NCBI GenBank assembly: GCA_016710625.1
Contig: JADJVK010000021.1
Coordinates: 1 to 58,279, forward strand
DNA from: Saprospiraceae bacterium
GTDB lineage: Bacteria > Bacteroidota > Bacteroidia > Chitinophagales > Saprospiraceae
DNA: 58,279 bases
Reading direction: 5' to 3'
Part shown: positions 8,271-18,900 of the stretch, piece after piece
How positions within the stretch are numbered: the stretch's first letter is position 1
Layout: every line of letters starts with the position of its first letter
Notes under the pieces: generated by a model
Seen by the model: the letters and a program-made list of their open reading frames with translations, nothing else
Databases searched by the model: none
What the model was told of the DNA's origin: nothing
Made by a program: the position numbers and the translations under genes

Positions 8271-8983
8271 GCACTTGCAACGAAATAATAATTGACTTGA
8301 TTGTAATATTGTTTTTCAAATTCAGCCAAGGTCAGTTGTTTTCCTTTGTTCAAGAAGTTTTCTAGTGTAAAAATTTTCATTTTACAATTCGTGAAAAGAT
8401 TGTGGATTTTATCAGGAGAAGATCCGTAATAATCCGAAGCTCCAATGCCGTGTTCGAAAATTACTACTGGTTTATCCCTTTTTAAAATTTCAACTGCACC
8501 CTCCAAAACTAATAATTCACCACCTTCCACATCTATTTTTATTAAATCAACCTTGGTATTTAATGGAATGACAGTATCCATTTTTTCGGTTTTCACCACA
8601 ATTGAAGTGTCCTCTTCATGTGGGTTATCATATTTTCTTTTGATTAATCCGCTGTAGGAGGGGTTCGTTACCACATAATTGAAAGTAGCCGTTCCATAAT
8701 TATTACTTAATGCAAAATCATATATTTTGACAGTCGAGCCACTATATTTTTCTACTAAATCGATGTACAAATCTGGGATAGGTTCAAACCCGAAATGTTT
8801 TCCTTCTGGTGCATATTTTCTCATGATATCTAGAACCTCACCTTTATGACATCCTACATCCACACAATTGCTATCTGCTTTGCAGATCGTTTTTATTATT
8901 TTTTTAGTTAATTTGTCGTATCGCTGGTTTCTTGTAAATGCAATGGGCAACGATTTTATTAATTTTTTTAATATTTCTTTCAC
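8267..8983 (-). CDS. FkbM-family methyltransferase
   Basis: 238 residues, starting with GTG at 8983. The SAM-binding glycine-rich loop is CVDVGCHKGEVLDIM (about residue 38 onward), followed by the acidic FGFEPIPDLY strand and the FkbM hallmark LIKIDVEGGELLVLEGA (about residue 145). The family methylates hydroxyl groups of sugars or secondary metabolites; next to a flippase and a polymerase the likely substrate is a surface glycan. It is the only minus-strand gene in the polysaccharide block. It is intact, unlike the FkbM remnant at 661-1567. Confidence 0.85.
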   Translation of the reverse strand: MKEILKKLIKSLPIAFTRNQRYDKLTKKIIKTICKADSNCVDVGCHKGEVLDIMRKYAPEGKHFGFEPIPDLYIDLVEKYSGSTVKIYDFALSNNYGTATFNYVVTNPSYSGLIKRKYDNPHEEDTSIVVKTEKMDTVIPLNTKVDLIKIDVEGGELLVLEGAVEILKRDKPVVIFEHGIGASDYYGSSPDKIHNLFTNCKMKIFTLENFLNKGKQLTLAEFEKQYYNQVNYYFVASA

Positions 8984-9182
8984 TTTGAAAATTTGAGCTG
9001 CAAAAATAATAGAACTAAGTGTTAAAAAGCAAGTTATCTATGTTTTGTAATCTATATATTTTAATAACGTAGAATATTCTAAATAAACGAATCTTTCACT
9101 AAAAATAAGCAGCGATAGGGGCATTTATTTCGTTCTAATAGTTGAAATTGGAAGCTAATTACAATATATAGTGTAACTTTTG

Positions 9183-9190
9183 TACATTTG
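9183..9190 (+). promoter_or_regulatory. Probable promoter -7 box for the wzz-wzy pair
   Basis: TACATTTG fits TAnnTTTG and lies 46 bases before the ATG at 9237. No clear -33 TTTG at 19 to 21 bases upstream, so this is tentative. Confidence 0.4.
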
Positions 9191-9236
9191 CGACCTTAAA
9201 TCCAGAGAGACCTTATATAATTGATTTTTTCTAAAA

Positions 9237-10349
9237 ATGATAAATAACGAAAATTTAGTTGGTACTTTAAGAATACTATGGCAATGGCGAAAGAAAATTG
9301 CCCGAGTCGTATTTGTTGCAGTGATAGGTAGTAGCATTATTTCCTTTTTTTTATATAATTATTATAAATCCACCACTATTTTTTATGCAGCAAGTCCTGA
9401 CTTATTCAAGCCAGAGCAATTGTTTGGGGGCAGCAAAAGTGTAGATTATTATGGAACGGATGCAGATATCGATCGATTAATTACTATTGCCAATTCGAAT
9501 GAATTAGTGGAATATATGGTGAAGCGGTTCAATTTATATGCTCATTATGATATTGATTCTACCAAGAAAAACGCTTCATTTAAAATGAAAGAGCGATTTT
9601 TTTCACTATACGATATTCAAAAATCAAAGTATGATGCTTTGGAGTTGAGTGTGGAAGATGTGGATAGCAAGTTTTCTGCTGAAATGGCGAATGAAGCTAG
9701 AAATAAAATAGATAATATTGCTCAAAGTCTGATAAAGAATAGCCAAGCAAAACTGATGGAGTCGGTAAAAAAAGATATTGACGACAAACAAAAAGATTTA
9801 ATTGTACTTGGAGATAGCTTGAGTAATTTGCGAAAAAAATATGGGATTTACGACTTGAGTTCTGGTGAAGTTTTGGCAGGAAAAGTAGCGGAGGCGGAAT
9901 CTAACTATAACATGAGTAAAGCGAAATTGAACTCTTTAGAAAAAGACCCTCATGTCAAAAGGGATACGATTGCAATGATTCGAGCAAATACAAAAGGATA
10001 TGAGGAGGAATTGATTGGGTTGACGGCTGATTCGAGCAAATCCAATTTTAATATCAAAAGATTCAACGAAGGGATATCACATGTAACCATCATCACCCAG
10101 ATGCATGGTTCTGTAAGAGACCAACTGAGCAGAGATATCAATAGGCTAGGGGAGCTGAAAGCCGCATTTGATAATAAAATTTCTGCTATCCACTTGATAG
10201 AAACTGCCATTGAGCCAGTTCAGAAAAGCAGACCGAAGCGATCAATTATTATTTTAGTTTCTGCATTGGCAGCATTTTTATTTAGCTGTATTGGGGTTCT
10301 ACTTTTAGAGAGATATAAAGACTTGCCAGAACAAATAACACAACCATAA
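9237..10349 (+). CDS. Wzz-like polysaccharide chain-length determinant
   Basis: 370 residues with the Wzz topology: a short cytoplasmic N-terminus, a first membrane helix around residues 20-45 (VVFVAVIGSSIISFFLY), a long periplasmic, largely helical or coiled-coil region (KLMESVKKDIDDKQKDLI, LGDSLSNLRKKYG), then a proline-containing IEPVQKSRPKRS segment before a second helix (IIILVSALAAFLFSCIGVLL). There is no C-terminal tyrosine-kinase domain. It would set polymer length together with the Wzy-like protein, which starts one base after its stop (10350), implying translational coupling. Confidence 0.8.
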   Translation: MINNENLVGTLRILWQWRKKIARVVFVAVIGSSIISFFLYNYYKSTTIFYAASPDLFKPEQLFGGSKSVDYYGTDADIDRLITIANSNELVEYMVKRFNLYAHYDIDSTKKNASFKMKERFFSLYDIQKSKYDALELSVEDVDSKFSAEMANEARNKIDNIAQSLIKNSQAKLMESVKKDIDDKQKDLIVLGDSLSNLRKKYGIYDLSSGEVLAGKVAEAESNYNMSKAKLNSLEKDPHVKRDTIAMIRANTKGYEEELIGLTADSSKSNFNIKRFNEGISHVTIITQMHGSVRDQLSRDINRLGELKAAFDNKISAIHLIETAIEPVQKSRPKRSIIILVSALAAFLFSCIGVLLLERYKDLPEQITQP

Positions 10350-11792
10350 ATGCAATTGTTGAATTATGCGGCAATGTCGTTAAAGGAAAAATGGTTTTTT
10401 GCTTTTTCGATTATTACTTGTGTATCTGTTTTTCTAACAGCAGCAACGGATCATTTTGAATGGCTAATTCTTCCTGTTGTTCTATTATTTACCTACCAAT
10501 TAGCATCTGATTTCAGACCCTTGTTTTTTTTAGTTTGGGTTTTTATCCCCATCTCAACGGAGGTGGATCTTCCAGGTGGATTTGGAATAGATTTTCCAGA
10601 TGAACCATTGATTATTGTATTGATGTTTACTTATTTGTTTTATACCATACAACAAGGCAAACAATTAAGTATCTCATTTTTCAGGCATCCACTGACATTA
10701 TTCCTCCTTTTGCACCTTAGCTGGATTTTCATTACGATGTTTACCTCTAGTTTAATGGTGATTTCTATCAAATATTTTTTATCTAAAATTTGGTATGTCT
10801 CTGTTTTCTATTTTATGGCAGGCAATCTTATAAAAGACAATAAGGATCAGAAATTATTTGTAAAATGTGTGGCATCTACTCTTGTAATTACAGTTATTTA
10901 TGCACTTATAAGACATGCTTTAGTGGGTTTTTCTTTTATAGATGTAAATAAAGTTCTGGTACCATTTTATCGAAATCATGTAAGTTATGCATGTTTACTA
11001 GCTCTTTTTGTTCCTTATGTTTGGTACATTTTAGGTTGGTATCAAAAAGGCGCATTTAAGAGAAATGTATGGATTTTCATTTTGCTTTTATTAGTGGTAG
11101 CTATCCAATTTTCCTATACAAGAGCTGCATACATAGCCTTAGTAATTGCAATAGGAGCCTATTATATTATAGATTTGAAATTAATAAAACCAACATTAAT
11201 CGTAGCTGCTATTTCGACTGTAATATTGGTGATTTCATTAGTGCGGAACAATAAGTATTTGGATTATGCACCAGATTTTAATAAAACGATTACGCAACAA
11301 AATTTTGATGAGTTGGTGGAGGCAACCTATAAAATGGAAGATATCTCTACCATGGAACGTGTTTATCGATGGGTAGCCGGTGCACATATGACCCAATATC
11401 ATCCCTATTTGGGATTTGGTCCAGGTAATTTTTACAATTTTTACAAATCCTATACAATCTCGAATTTCAAAACATATGTAAGCGATAATCCAGAAAAATC
11501 TAGTGTCCATTGTTATTATTTATTGATGATTATTGAGCAAGGATATCTCGGCTTAATATTTTTTATTACATTATTATTTGGAGCATTAATCTATGGTGAG
11601 AAAATATATCACCAAACCAAAAACACATTGGATAAAAGATTCGTGATGGCAGCTAGCCTTTCATTAATTGTAATAGCAACACTTATTCTTATAAACGATA
11701 TGATAGAAACCGACAAAGTAGGTTCATTCTTCTTTTTCTCCATAGCTATGATTGTAAATATTGATATAAAAAACAGAAAAACAAAGGCTTAG
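10350..11792 (+). CDS. Wzy/O-antigen ligase-like membrane polymerase
   Basis: 480 residues with about 11 to 12 hydrophobic helices. The Wzy_C/WaaL-type signature is visible as a large loop containing RVYRWVAGAHMTQYHPYLGFGPGNFYNFY, where HPYLGFGPGNF is the usual H-P..G.G.G..-like motif. Members either polymerise undecaprenyl-linked repeat units or ligate glycan to a lipid or protein acceptor; sequence alone does not separate the two. Pairing with a Wzz-like gene favours polymerase. No terminator was evident before the toxin-antitoxin pair 100 bases downstream. Confidence 0.75.
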   Translation: MQLLNYAAMSLKEKWFFAFSIITCVSVFLTAATDHFEWLILPVVLLFTYQLASDFRPLFFLVWVFIPISTEVDLPGGFGIDFPDEPLIIVLMFTYLFYTIQQGKQLSISFFRHPLTLFLLLHLSWIFITMFTSSLMVISIKYFLSKIWYVSVFYFMAGNLIKDNKDQKLFVKCVASTLVITVIYALIRHALVGFSFIDVNKVLVPFYRNHVSYACLLALFVPYVWYILGWYQKGAFKRNVWIFILLLLVVAIQFSYTRAAYIALVIAIGAYYIIDLKLIKPTLIVAAISTVILVISLVRNNKYLDYAPDFNKTITQQNFDELVEATYKMEDISTMERVYRWVAGAHMTQYHPYLGFGPGNFYNFYKSYTISNFKTYVSDNPEKSSVHCYYLLMIIEQGYLGLIFFITLLFGALIYGEKIYHQTKNTLDKRFVMAASLSLIVIATLILINDMIETDKVGSFFFFSIAMIVNIDIKNRKTKA

Positions 11793-11847
11793 GTAAATTT
11801 TAAGTTGTAAGGAAATAATGCTAAAATATAAATAGCATTTAAAATTA

Positions 11848-11879
11848 TTTGACTTATCCTTAAAAAGTAATTAGTTTTG
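11848..11879 (+). promoter_or_regulatory. Promoter of the toxin-antitoxin pair
   Basis: TTTG at 11848-11851 and TAGTTTTG at 11872-11879, separated by 20 bases: a textbook Bacteroidota -33/-7 promoter. The antitoxin ATG follows 13 bases later, so the leader is very short. Confidence 0.65.
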
Positions 11880-11892
11880 TAAAAATTGTATT

Positions 11893-12099
11893 ATGCAAAT
11901 CACTATCGAAATTCCTGAAAATAAGTCAACTTGGCTACTTTCTTTTTTGAAAGAAATACCAGATATTAAGATATATACTCATACAGTATCCTCCAAATTG
12001 AATCCAAATTTGATTGAACTTTCTGGTAGCTGGGACTCTAAAATGACAATGGAAGAGATTGATTTAAAATTGAAGGCTCAAAAGGATGAGTGGCAATGA
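11893..12099 (+). CDS. Antitoxin of a VapBC-type module
   Basis: 68 residues, acidic, with an N-terminal beta strand (MQITIEIPENKS) and a C-terminal helix (TMEEIDLKLKAQKDEWQ) typical of small antitoxins whose tail wraps around a PIN toxin. The stop overlaps the toxin start as ATGA. It probably represses its own promoter at 11848-11879. Family assignment rests on the partner; I see no clear AbrB or RHH signature. Short length and order (antitoxin first) fit. Confidence 0.7.
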   Translation: MQITIEIPENKSTWLLSFLKEIPDIKIYTHTVSSKLNPNLIELSGSWDSKMTMEEIDLKLKAQKDEWQ

Positions 12100-12473
12100 T
12101 TTATTTATTAGATACGAATATTATAATCTATCATCTTAATGGATTATTGCCAGATGATGCCCAAAAGACTGTTAATGAGATGCTATTTTTTGATTTACCT
12201 TTATCCATAATCACTAAAATAGAGCTTATGGGTTTTAAATTTGACAACTTCCTTCAAAAAGAAAAAACTGTACAATTTCTCAATAATGTAAATTTCATAT
12301 CTGTTTCAAACCAAATAGCTGATAATGCAATTTTTTTAAGACAAAATTATAAACTAAAAACACCTGATGCAATTATTGCTGCAACTGCAATTGTTTATGA
12401 TTTTACTTTAGTAAGTAGGAATGACAAGGATTTTATTGATATAAAAGAGCTAAAGTATTTAAACCCATTTTAA
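12096..12473 (+). CDS. PIN-domain toxin (VapC-like RNase)
   Basis: About 125 residues. The PIN fold begins IYLLDTNIIIYHLNG with the first catalytic Asp in LDTNI. Further acidic positions are the Glu in ITKIELMGF, the Asp in LKTPDAIIAATA and the Asp in LVSRNDKDF, completing the metal-binding set of VapC RNases. These toxins cleave tRNA or rRNA when free of antitoxin. I prefer the ATG at 12096, which overlaps the antitoxin stop as ATGA, to the ATG at 12090. It stands alone between polysaccharide and adhesin operons, as mobile TA pairs often do. Confidence 0.85.
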   Translation: MIYLLDTNIIIYHLNGLLPDDAQKTVNEMLFFDLPLSIITKIELMGFKFDNFLQKEKTVQFLNNVNFISVSNQIADNAIFLRQNYKLKTPDAIIAATAIVYDFTLVSRNDKDFIDIKELKYLNPF

Positions 12474-12980
12474 ATTTTCATTTAGAATATTAGATATTTT
12501 TCACATACATAACCTAAAATAAGTTAGATATTTAAAAAAACAAATATAAAAAATTACTATATTTGCAACAAAAATTTAGAATAATACGTCTAAATATGTA
12601 ATATTCTGGAAACCAATATTTTGAGAGATATTTTTGGCTAAATAACAATTTAGCTTTTTATATATTATTCATTGTTGCAATATAAAAGTTGATTAGTGTC
12701 AATATTTTTAATAATATTGCACCTTGAATTAGTTTAGTTTTTTAGATTATAAGTAATTTTTATCAACATTTCCCAAAATAGTTGATAAACAAACCGATTA
12801 GTATGATTGTATGTAATTACAATAGTTTTTGTATCCCAAAACAATGCCTATCAGACATTGGTCTCAATAATATTTTTATTTCTAATACCTATTTGCTATT
12901 TCCAAAGGATAGCTAATGCATCTTTTTTGTATAACTCAAATATCATTTATTAAATTAAAATTATCACGTAAACTAAAAAT
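12474..12980 (+). promoter_or_regulatory. Long leader region of the giant surface protein
   Basis: 507 bases without a gene. TATATTTG at 12558-12565 fits the -7 consensus; if used, the mRNA leader would be about 410 bases. Inside it GCTAAAT-AACA-ATTTAGC (12637-12654) forms a 7-bp hairpin followed by TTTTT, resembling a weak intrinsic terminator or attenuator. No small reading frame with a convincing product was seen. Whether the leader regulates the operon is inference. Confidence 0.4.
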
Positions 12981-15900
12981 ATGAAAAACCGATTTACCAA
13001 GATTTATTTTATATCGTTTTTGCTTTTTTGTCTGAGTCTCCCATTTTCTTTGTTTAGTCAGTGTGGTTCTGATATTACCTTTACAGATACAAGAGGTACG
13101 GATACTGTTTTGGTTGGAAATGACTGTAGAGTTGTTTTGAATATTTCTCATGTACCCACTTTATCTGGTTATTCTTATCCTCCAGGAGGTACAGGAGGTA
13201 TTAATGAAAAAGGTAAATATTCCTTAATTGGTTTTGATGGTGGTCCGAAAGATACCTTAATTGTTAAGCCTAGCGGAACGCCTTGTTTTATTGGAGAATT
13301 TAAAATTGTTTCCATTTTGAATGTAACTACGGGCAACATGATCCAAAGTGGAGATACAATTCCAGCAGGAAATACCATAAAGATTTCATATTTGGCAAAG
13401 AACTCAGGGGGAACCATGAAGGAATATGGGTTGTTCAGAGTGATAGTTGACAAAACAAACCCTGTATTTACAGTAACCCCACCAGCTGCTTTGACTGCAT
13501 CTTGTGCACTGCCAGCTCCATCCAATGTGGAAGCAAGTGATAATTGCTCCAGTGGAAGTAATCTGCAAATTACGATGAATGATACTGGAAATTGGTCTGT
13601 ATGTAGTGGAGGAACTGTGTTAAGAACTTGGACAGCAACTGATAGTGCTGGAAACTCTGCACAAGTATCTCAAACAATTACGATGTTAGCGGATACTTCA
13701 GCTCCTGTGATTACAGGATTTCCGGTTAGCTTGTCTGTTTCCTGCGATGCTGCTGATTACAGTGCTTGGTTGAATACTCAAAGAGCTGCTTTTCAAGCAA
13801 CAGATAATTGTAATGGTTTAAAACTAAGTGATAATGCCCCTACAACTTTTTCAAATACATGTGGTAGTGTGGAAGTGACCTTTACGGCTACGGATACCTG
13901 TGGAAAAACAGCAAGTGTCAAAGTAACCTATACTACCTACGATAATTTAAAACCTACCATCACGATTCCTGCAAAAGATACCATCAGAATATGTGATGGC
14001 GGAGATCCGTTGAAAGATTTAGATGACTGGTTAAATGCTCATGGTGGTGCAGTTGCGACAGACAATTGTGGAACAGTGAGTTGGAGTTATTTCCCATCCA
14101 ATCCAAATATTGGAGGTTGTTCTGGAAATCAAGGTTCGGTTGTAAATTTTGTGGCGAAAGATATTTGTGGAAATACAGATACTACTAGAGCTTCGTTTAC
14201 GATTACAGATATTAATCCACCCAATATTACAGTGGGTGCTCAAAATAAATTAGTTGAATGCAATGGCTCTGGAAACACAACTGATTTTTCAAATTGGATT
14301 GCGGCAAGGGCAGGAAGTATGGCATCGGATGTTTGTACGCCTTCTGGAGCTATCAAATTGACATTGCAAGTGAATGGCTCTACTGTAGATGAAGCTGGAG
14401 CAAGAGCTGCCTTGGATGCATCTATTGCAGGTGGTTGTAAAGACAATGTGGTAATAGGCGGAATAACATTTAATAATATAATAGGTCAAGTGAAAGTAAT
14501 GTTTGCTTACACTGATTTGTGTGGAAATGTTTCTACTACTGACGCCATTTTTGCAATCAGAGACACTTTGAATCCAACTTTTTCAGTATTTGCAAGTGAT
14601 TTAAAAATTGAATGTGATACGGTTCCTACTGTAAATCAAGCATTTCAAGATTGGTATAATAATAGAGGAGGTGCATTGGCAATAGATGGTTGTTCGAACG
14701 TTACTTACAGAACTGTTCCCGATCTTACAACGGCATTAGCAAATCTAGCAGCTTCTCAAGCTACAAGTTGTGGAAATACAGGCTCAGTTGCGGTCAGTTT
14801 TTATGCAATTGATGGTTGTGGTAATGAAACTCCAACACCAACTACAGCGACATTTAGTATTGTAGATAATATGTCTCCAAAAATTAACCCTACTTCAAGT
14901 GATTTAGTGGTTGAATGTGATAATGCTCCAAATATTAATAATTCGAAACTTCAAAACTGGTTAAATAATAATGGCGGTGCATCCGCTTCTGATCCTTGTG
15001 GATCTATCAATTGGGTAGGCTATAACTGGACGGATAATTTGGGCAACTCAGGAAATAAATCAAATCCTCCTGTGGCACCTTCCAATAATTGTAGTTATCA
15101 AGTTACAGTTACTTTTATTGTAGCGGATGAATGTGGCAATCAATCAACAACGAATTCTAAATTCCAATTAAAGGATATCGTTGCGCCTATATTAGTTGGT
15201 TTACCATCAGATATTACAGTTGAATGTGATGCAGTACCTACTAAAGCAAATGTGAGTGCTACAGATAATTGTGCGACTACAGTAAATGTATTTTACCAAG
15301 AAGTGAAAGAAGGTGGCAATTGCTTAGATAATTATAAATTAATAAGAACTTGGACGGCAACTGATGATTGCGGAAATACGACAACTGGTACTCAAGTAAT
15401 TACGATTATTGATACCAAAAACCCTGTATTAATAGGTGTTCCAGCTAATATTACAGTTGAATGTGATGCTATCCCAGATCCAGCTGTTCCGACTGCAACT
15501 GATAATTGTGATTTAAATGTATCAATTGAATATTCTCAAGGATCCACTCAAAATGGTGATGTGAATAATTGCGGACATTATAATTATACACTTACAAGGA
15601 CTTGGAAGGCAACGGATAATTGTGGAAATACGGCTCAACAATCTCAAGTTATCACAGTGAAGGACACCAAAGCACCAACTTTCACTTTACCTGCTGATGT
15701 AACTGTGGAATGTACAGCCTCAACTGACCCATTAGATACAGGAGTTCCTACGAATTCAACTGATAATTGTGGACCATTAAATATTAATCATACAGATAGT
15801 AAAGTGAATGGAAGTTGTGAAAACAATTATACAATTCAAAGAACTTGGACTGCTACTGATATTTGTGGTAATGTGAGTACAGCCACACAAAATATAGTAG

Positions 15901-18900
15901 TAGTTGATACCAAAGTGCCAGTAATTACAGCTTCAGCACAAGATAAAACAATAGATTGTACAACAGATGGAGTTGCAGAAGCTGCTTTTGCTGTTTGGGT
16001 TTCTCAATTTGGTGGTGCAACATTTACAGATAATTGTGGGATAGGAACTGTATTTGCTGCGGTTCCAGGAACATATAACCCAGCTACGATTAACTTAAAT
16101 AACCCTGCAACTTTTCCACAAAATGCTGGTGGGTTGAATGCAGCATCATGCCCATCACCAATTAGTGGAATTTATAGATTTGAAAAAGTAGATTTTGTAA
16201 TTGTTGATAAATGTAATAATGTTAGTGTTACTTCTGCAACTTTCTATGTTGCTGATAACACTCCTCCATTATTTAATAGTTGTCCAAAAGATATTACTGT
16301 ATCGAATGATCCAGGTAATTGTGCTGCAAATGTCGTTTTATTACCACCATCCATTTCTGATGGTTGTTCAAACGGATCTTCAGTTTATGCAGATTCAATA
16401 ATTAGATTAGTTCCAGCTTTTCCAAATAGTGAAGAGATTCCTGTAGGTAATTTGAATTATATGTTCAATGTACCTTCGCCTCCTATTTCTGCAACTACAG
16501 CAGCTACTTTTAGAATATTGCTCAATAATATTGATGCAGAGGAAGCTACTGAGTTTTACAATATTTTTGCGGAAGATGGCTCCTCTTTAGGACAAACTGT
16601 AAATACACCAACTCAATGTGGAAATAGTGAAACAATCATAACTTTAACAGCTACACAAATAAATACTTGGGCTGCTGATGGGTTGATAAAGTTCCAATTG
16701 GTACCGAATATACCAGCAACTTTGCCAGGCAGATATGCGATAAATCCAATTTGTCCTAATGGAAATGTGAAAGCTGTTTTGACATATGGTACAACTTCTG
16801 TAACTGGAATATCCTATCAATATAGTGTAGATGGTGGAACTAAAATTACCGTTTCGCCAATAGCAGCTACTACAACAAATCTTTCAGTAGGAAGCCACAC
16901 AATCACTTATTATGCAACAGACTGTGCTGGAAATAGTGCGACTTGTTCAAGTATAGTGGTCGTGAAAGATACAGAAAGTCCAATAGTGCTTTGTCCATCA
17001 AATATCAATATTTTCACCCCTATTGATAGTTGTGCAAAAACATTGCCTTTAGGGTTACCAAATATAATTGACAATTGTGGTTTGGCTACTTATACTCAAA
17101 CTCAACCGAATAATTTAGCAGATGCTTTATTAACATTTACCTATAATCCAAATTTGATTGAATATTTAGCTGATAATAAAACATTTAATTTTAATGGATT
17201 AACAGCTAATGCTTACGGTAGTTCAGTTACTTTATCTTTGAATTTAATTGGTGATGTAGAAAGTGCAGGTGAATATTTCACGATTTTGGCTGAAGATAAT
17301 TCAGTAATTGGTACTACAGAAGTTGGGCAACCAAATGTGATAGCTGGAAATTGTAATTCTCCTAGTATCATCAATTTTTCGATTCCAACGGCTACATTCA
17401 ATCAATGGGCAAAGGACGGAATCGTAACATTTAGAGCGATTTCCAATATTTCATTTGCTGTTCCGCCATCAATTCCGGGAAGAGGAATCAATCCATGTAA
17501 TAATTCGGTAACTGCTAACGGGCAAAATGATGGTTCGAGTAAATTAACAGCAACAATTAGCTATAATCCAATTTTTATAGATTACTATACTACTGGAGCA
17601 ACTGTTACCCCTACCACTTCATTTCCAACTCCAAGTTTTGATCCAAAGGTTACTTTTAATAGTGGTACAACGAATGTGTTTTATATAGTTCCGGATGGTG
17701 TTGGAAATAAAGATACCTGTTCCTATAATGTTACAATAACTGATAATGTTCCACCAGTAGCAAAATGTAACAACAATACTTTTGTGTTTGTCAATGCTTC
17801 GGGACAAAATGATACAATAAAAGGAAACCAGATAAATGCTGGCAGTTATGATAATTGTGGCATCGTAAGCTATTCCGTTTCTCCTAATTTATTTAATTGT
17901 AATCAAATTGGTACAATTACGACAGTTACGATGACTGTGACAGATGCTGCAGGATTAACTTCACAATGTACTTCTACTATTAAAATTGATATTGCATCTC
18001 CAAAACCTAGTTATGCTGTATTATGTAATAAAGATACAGTAAAGTTATTTGCAAACCCTCCTGGCTTTGGAACATCATTCAAATATAAATGGACTGGACC
18101 AAGCAATTTTAGTTCTTCAGATCAAAATCCAAAATTTGCAGGAGGTATTTCAGGAACATATACAGTTGAAATAGAAGGATTCTCTGGTTGTAAAGCAACA
18201 GGATCGGTACAAGTAATAATTGATGCTCAAAATAATGTACCTACTATAACTGCTTTAAATACACCTATTTGTAATAATTCACCTTTGGTATTAAGCACCC
18301 AAACTTATTTTGGTAACAATGTAAATTATAAATGGTATAAAGGAATACCAAATTCAGGTACTTTATTGAGCACTACCAATACCCCTACTTATTCAATAAA
18401 CAATCCAGTTTCTGGAAATTATTATGTGATAGTTGAGATTGATTCTTGTGTTACAAATCCATCTATACCAGTTTCGGTAGTAGTATATACTTCACCACTT
18501 GCAATTACTTTTAATGACACTATTAAAATCTGTGAAGGTGTTTTATTTACATTAGGTACTAATAATTTAGGATCTGGTTATACTTATAATTGGTCAGGAC
18601 CAGATGGTTTTAGTTCAACAAGCCCAAATCCACCATCTATTGTTGCTTCACCTTATAATTCAGGTACTTATACTTTGTTAGTCACTTCTCCAAATGGTTG
18701 TGTATCTAATCCTGGATATACTACGGTTGTGGTGACTCCAAGACCAGAAAAACCAATATTATCCTCCAATGGATTTGTATGTGTTGGAGATAGTATAGTA
18801 TTGATTTGTAATATTACAAATGCTGACACCTACCATTGGATTCGCCCTGATTTTACAGAGATTGTTACATTGACACCTAAACTAACCATTTTCAATGCAA

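Noticed and set aside
12090..12095. Toxin start at 12090
   Set aside because: The ATG at 12096 gives the usual PIN start and an ATGA overlap with the antitoxin stop.
13500..18000. Apparent DNA-level tandem repeats within the giant gene
   Set aside because: They reflect HYR-like protein repeats with diverged codons; no exact DNA repeat unit or spacer pattern, so not a CRISPR or satellite.
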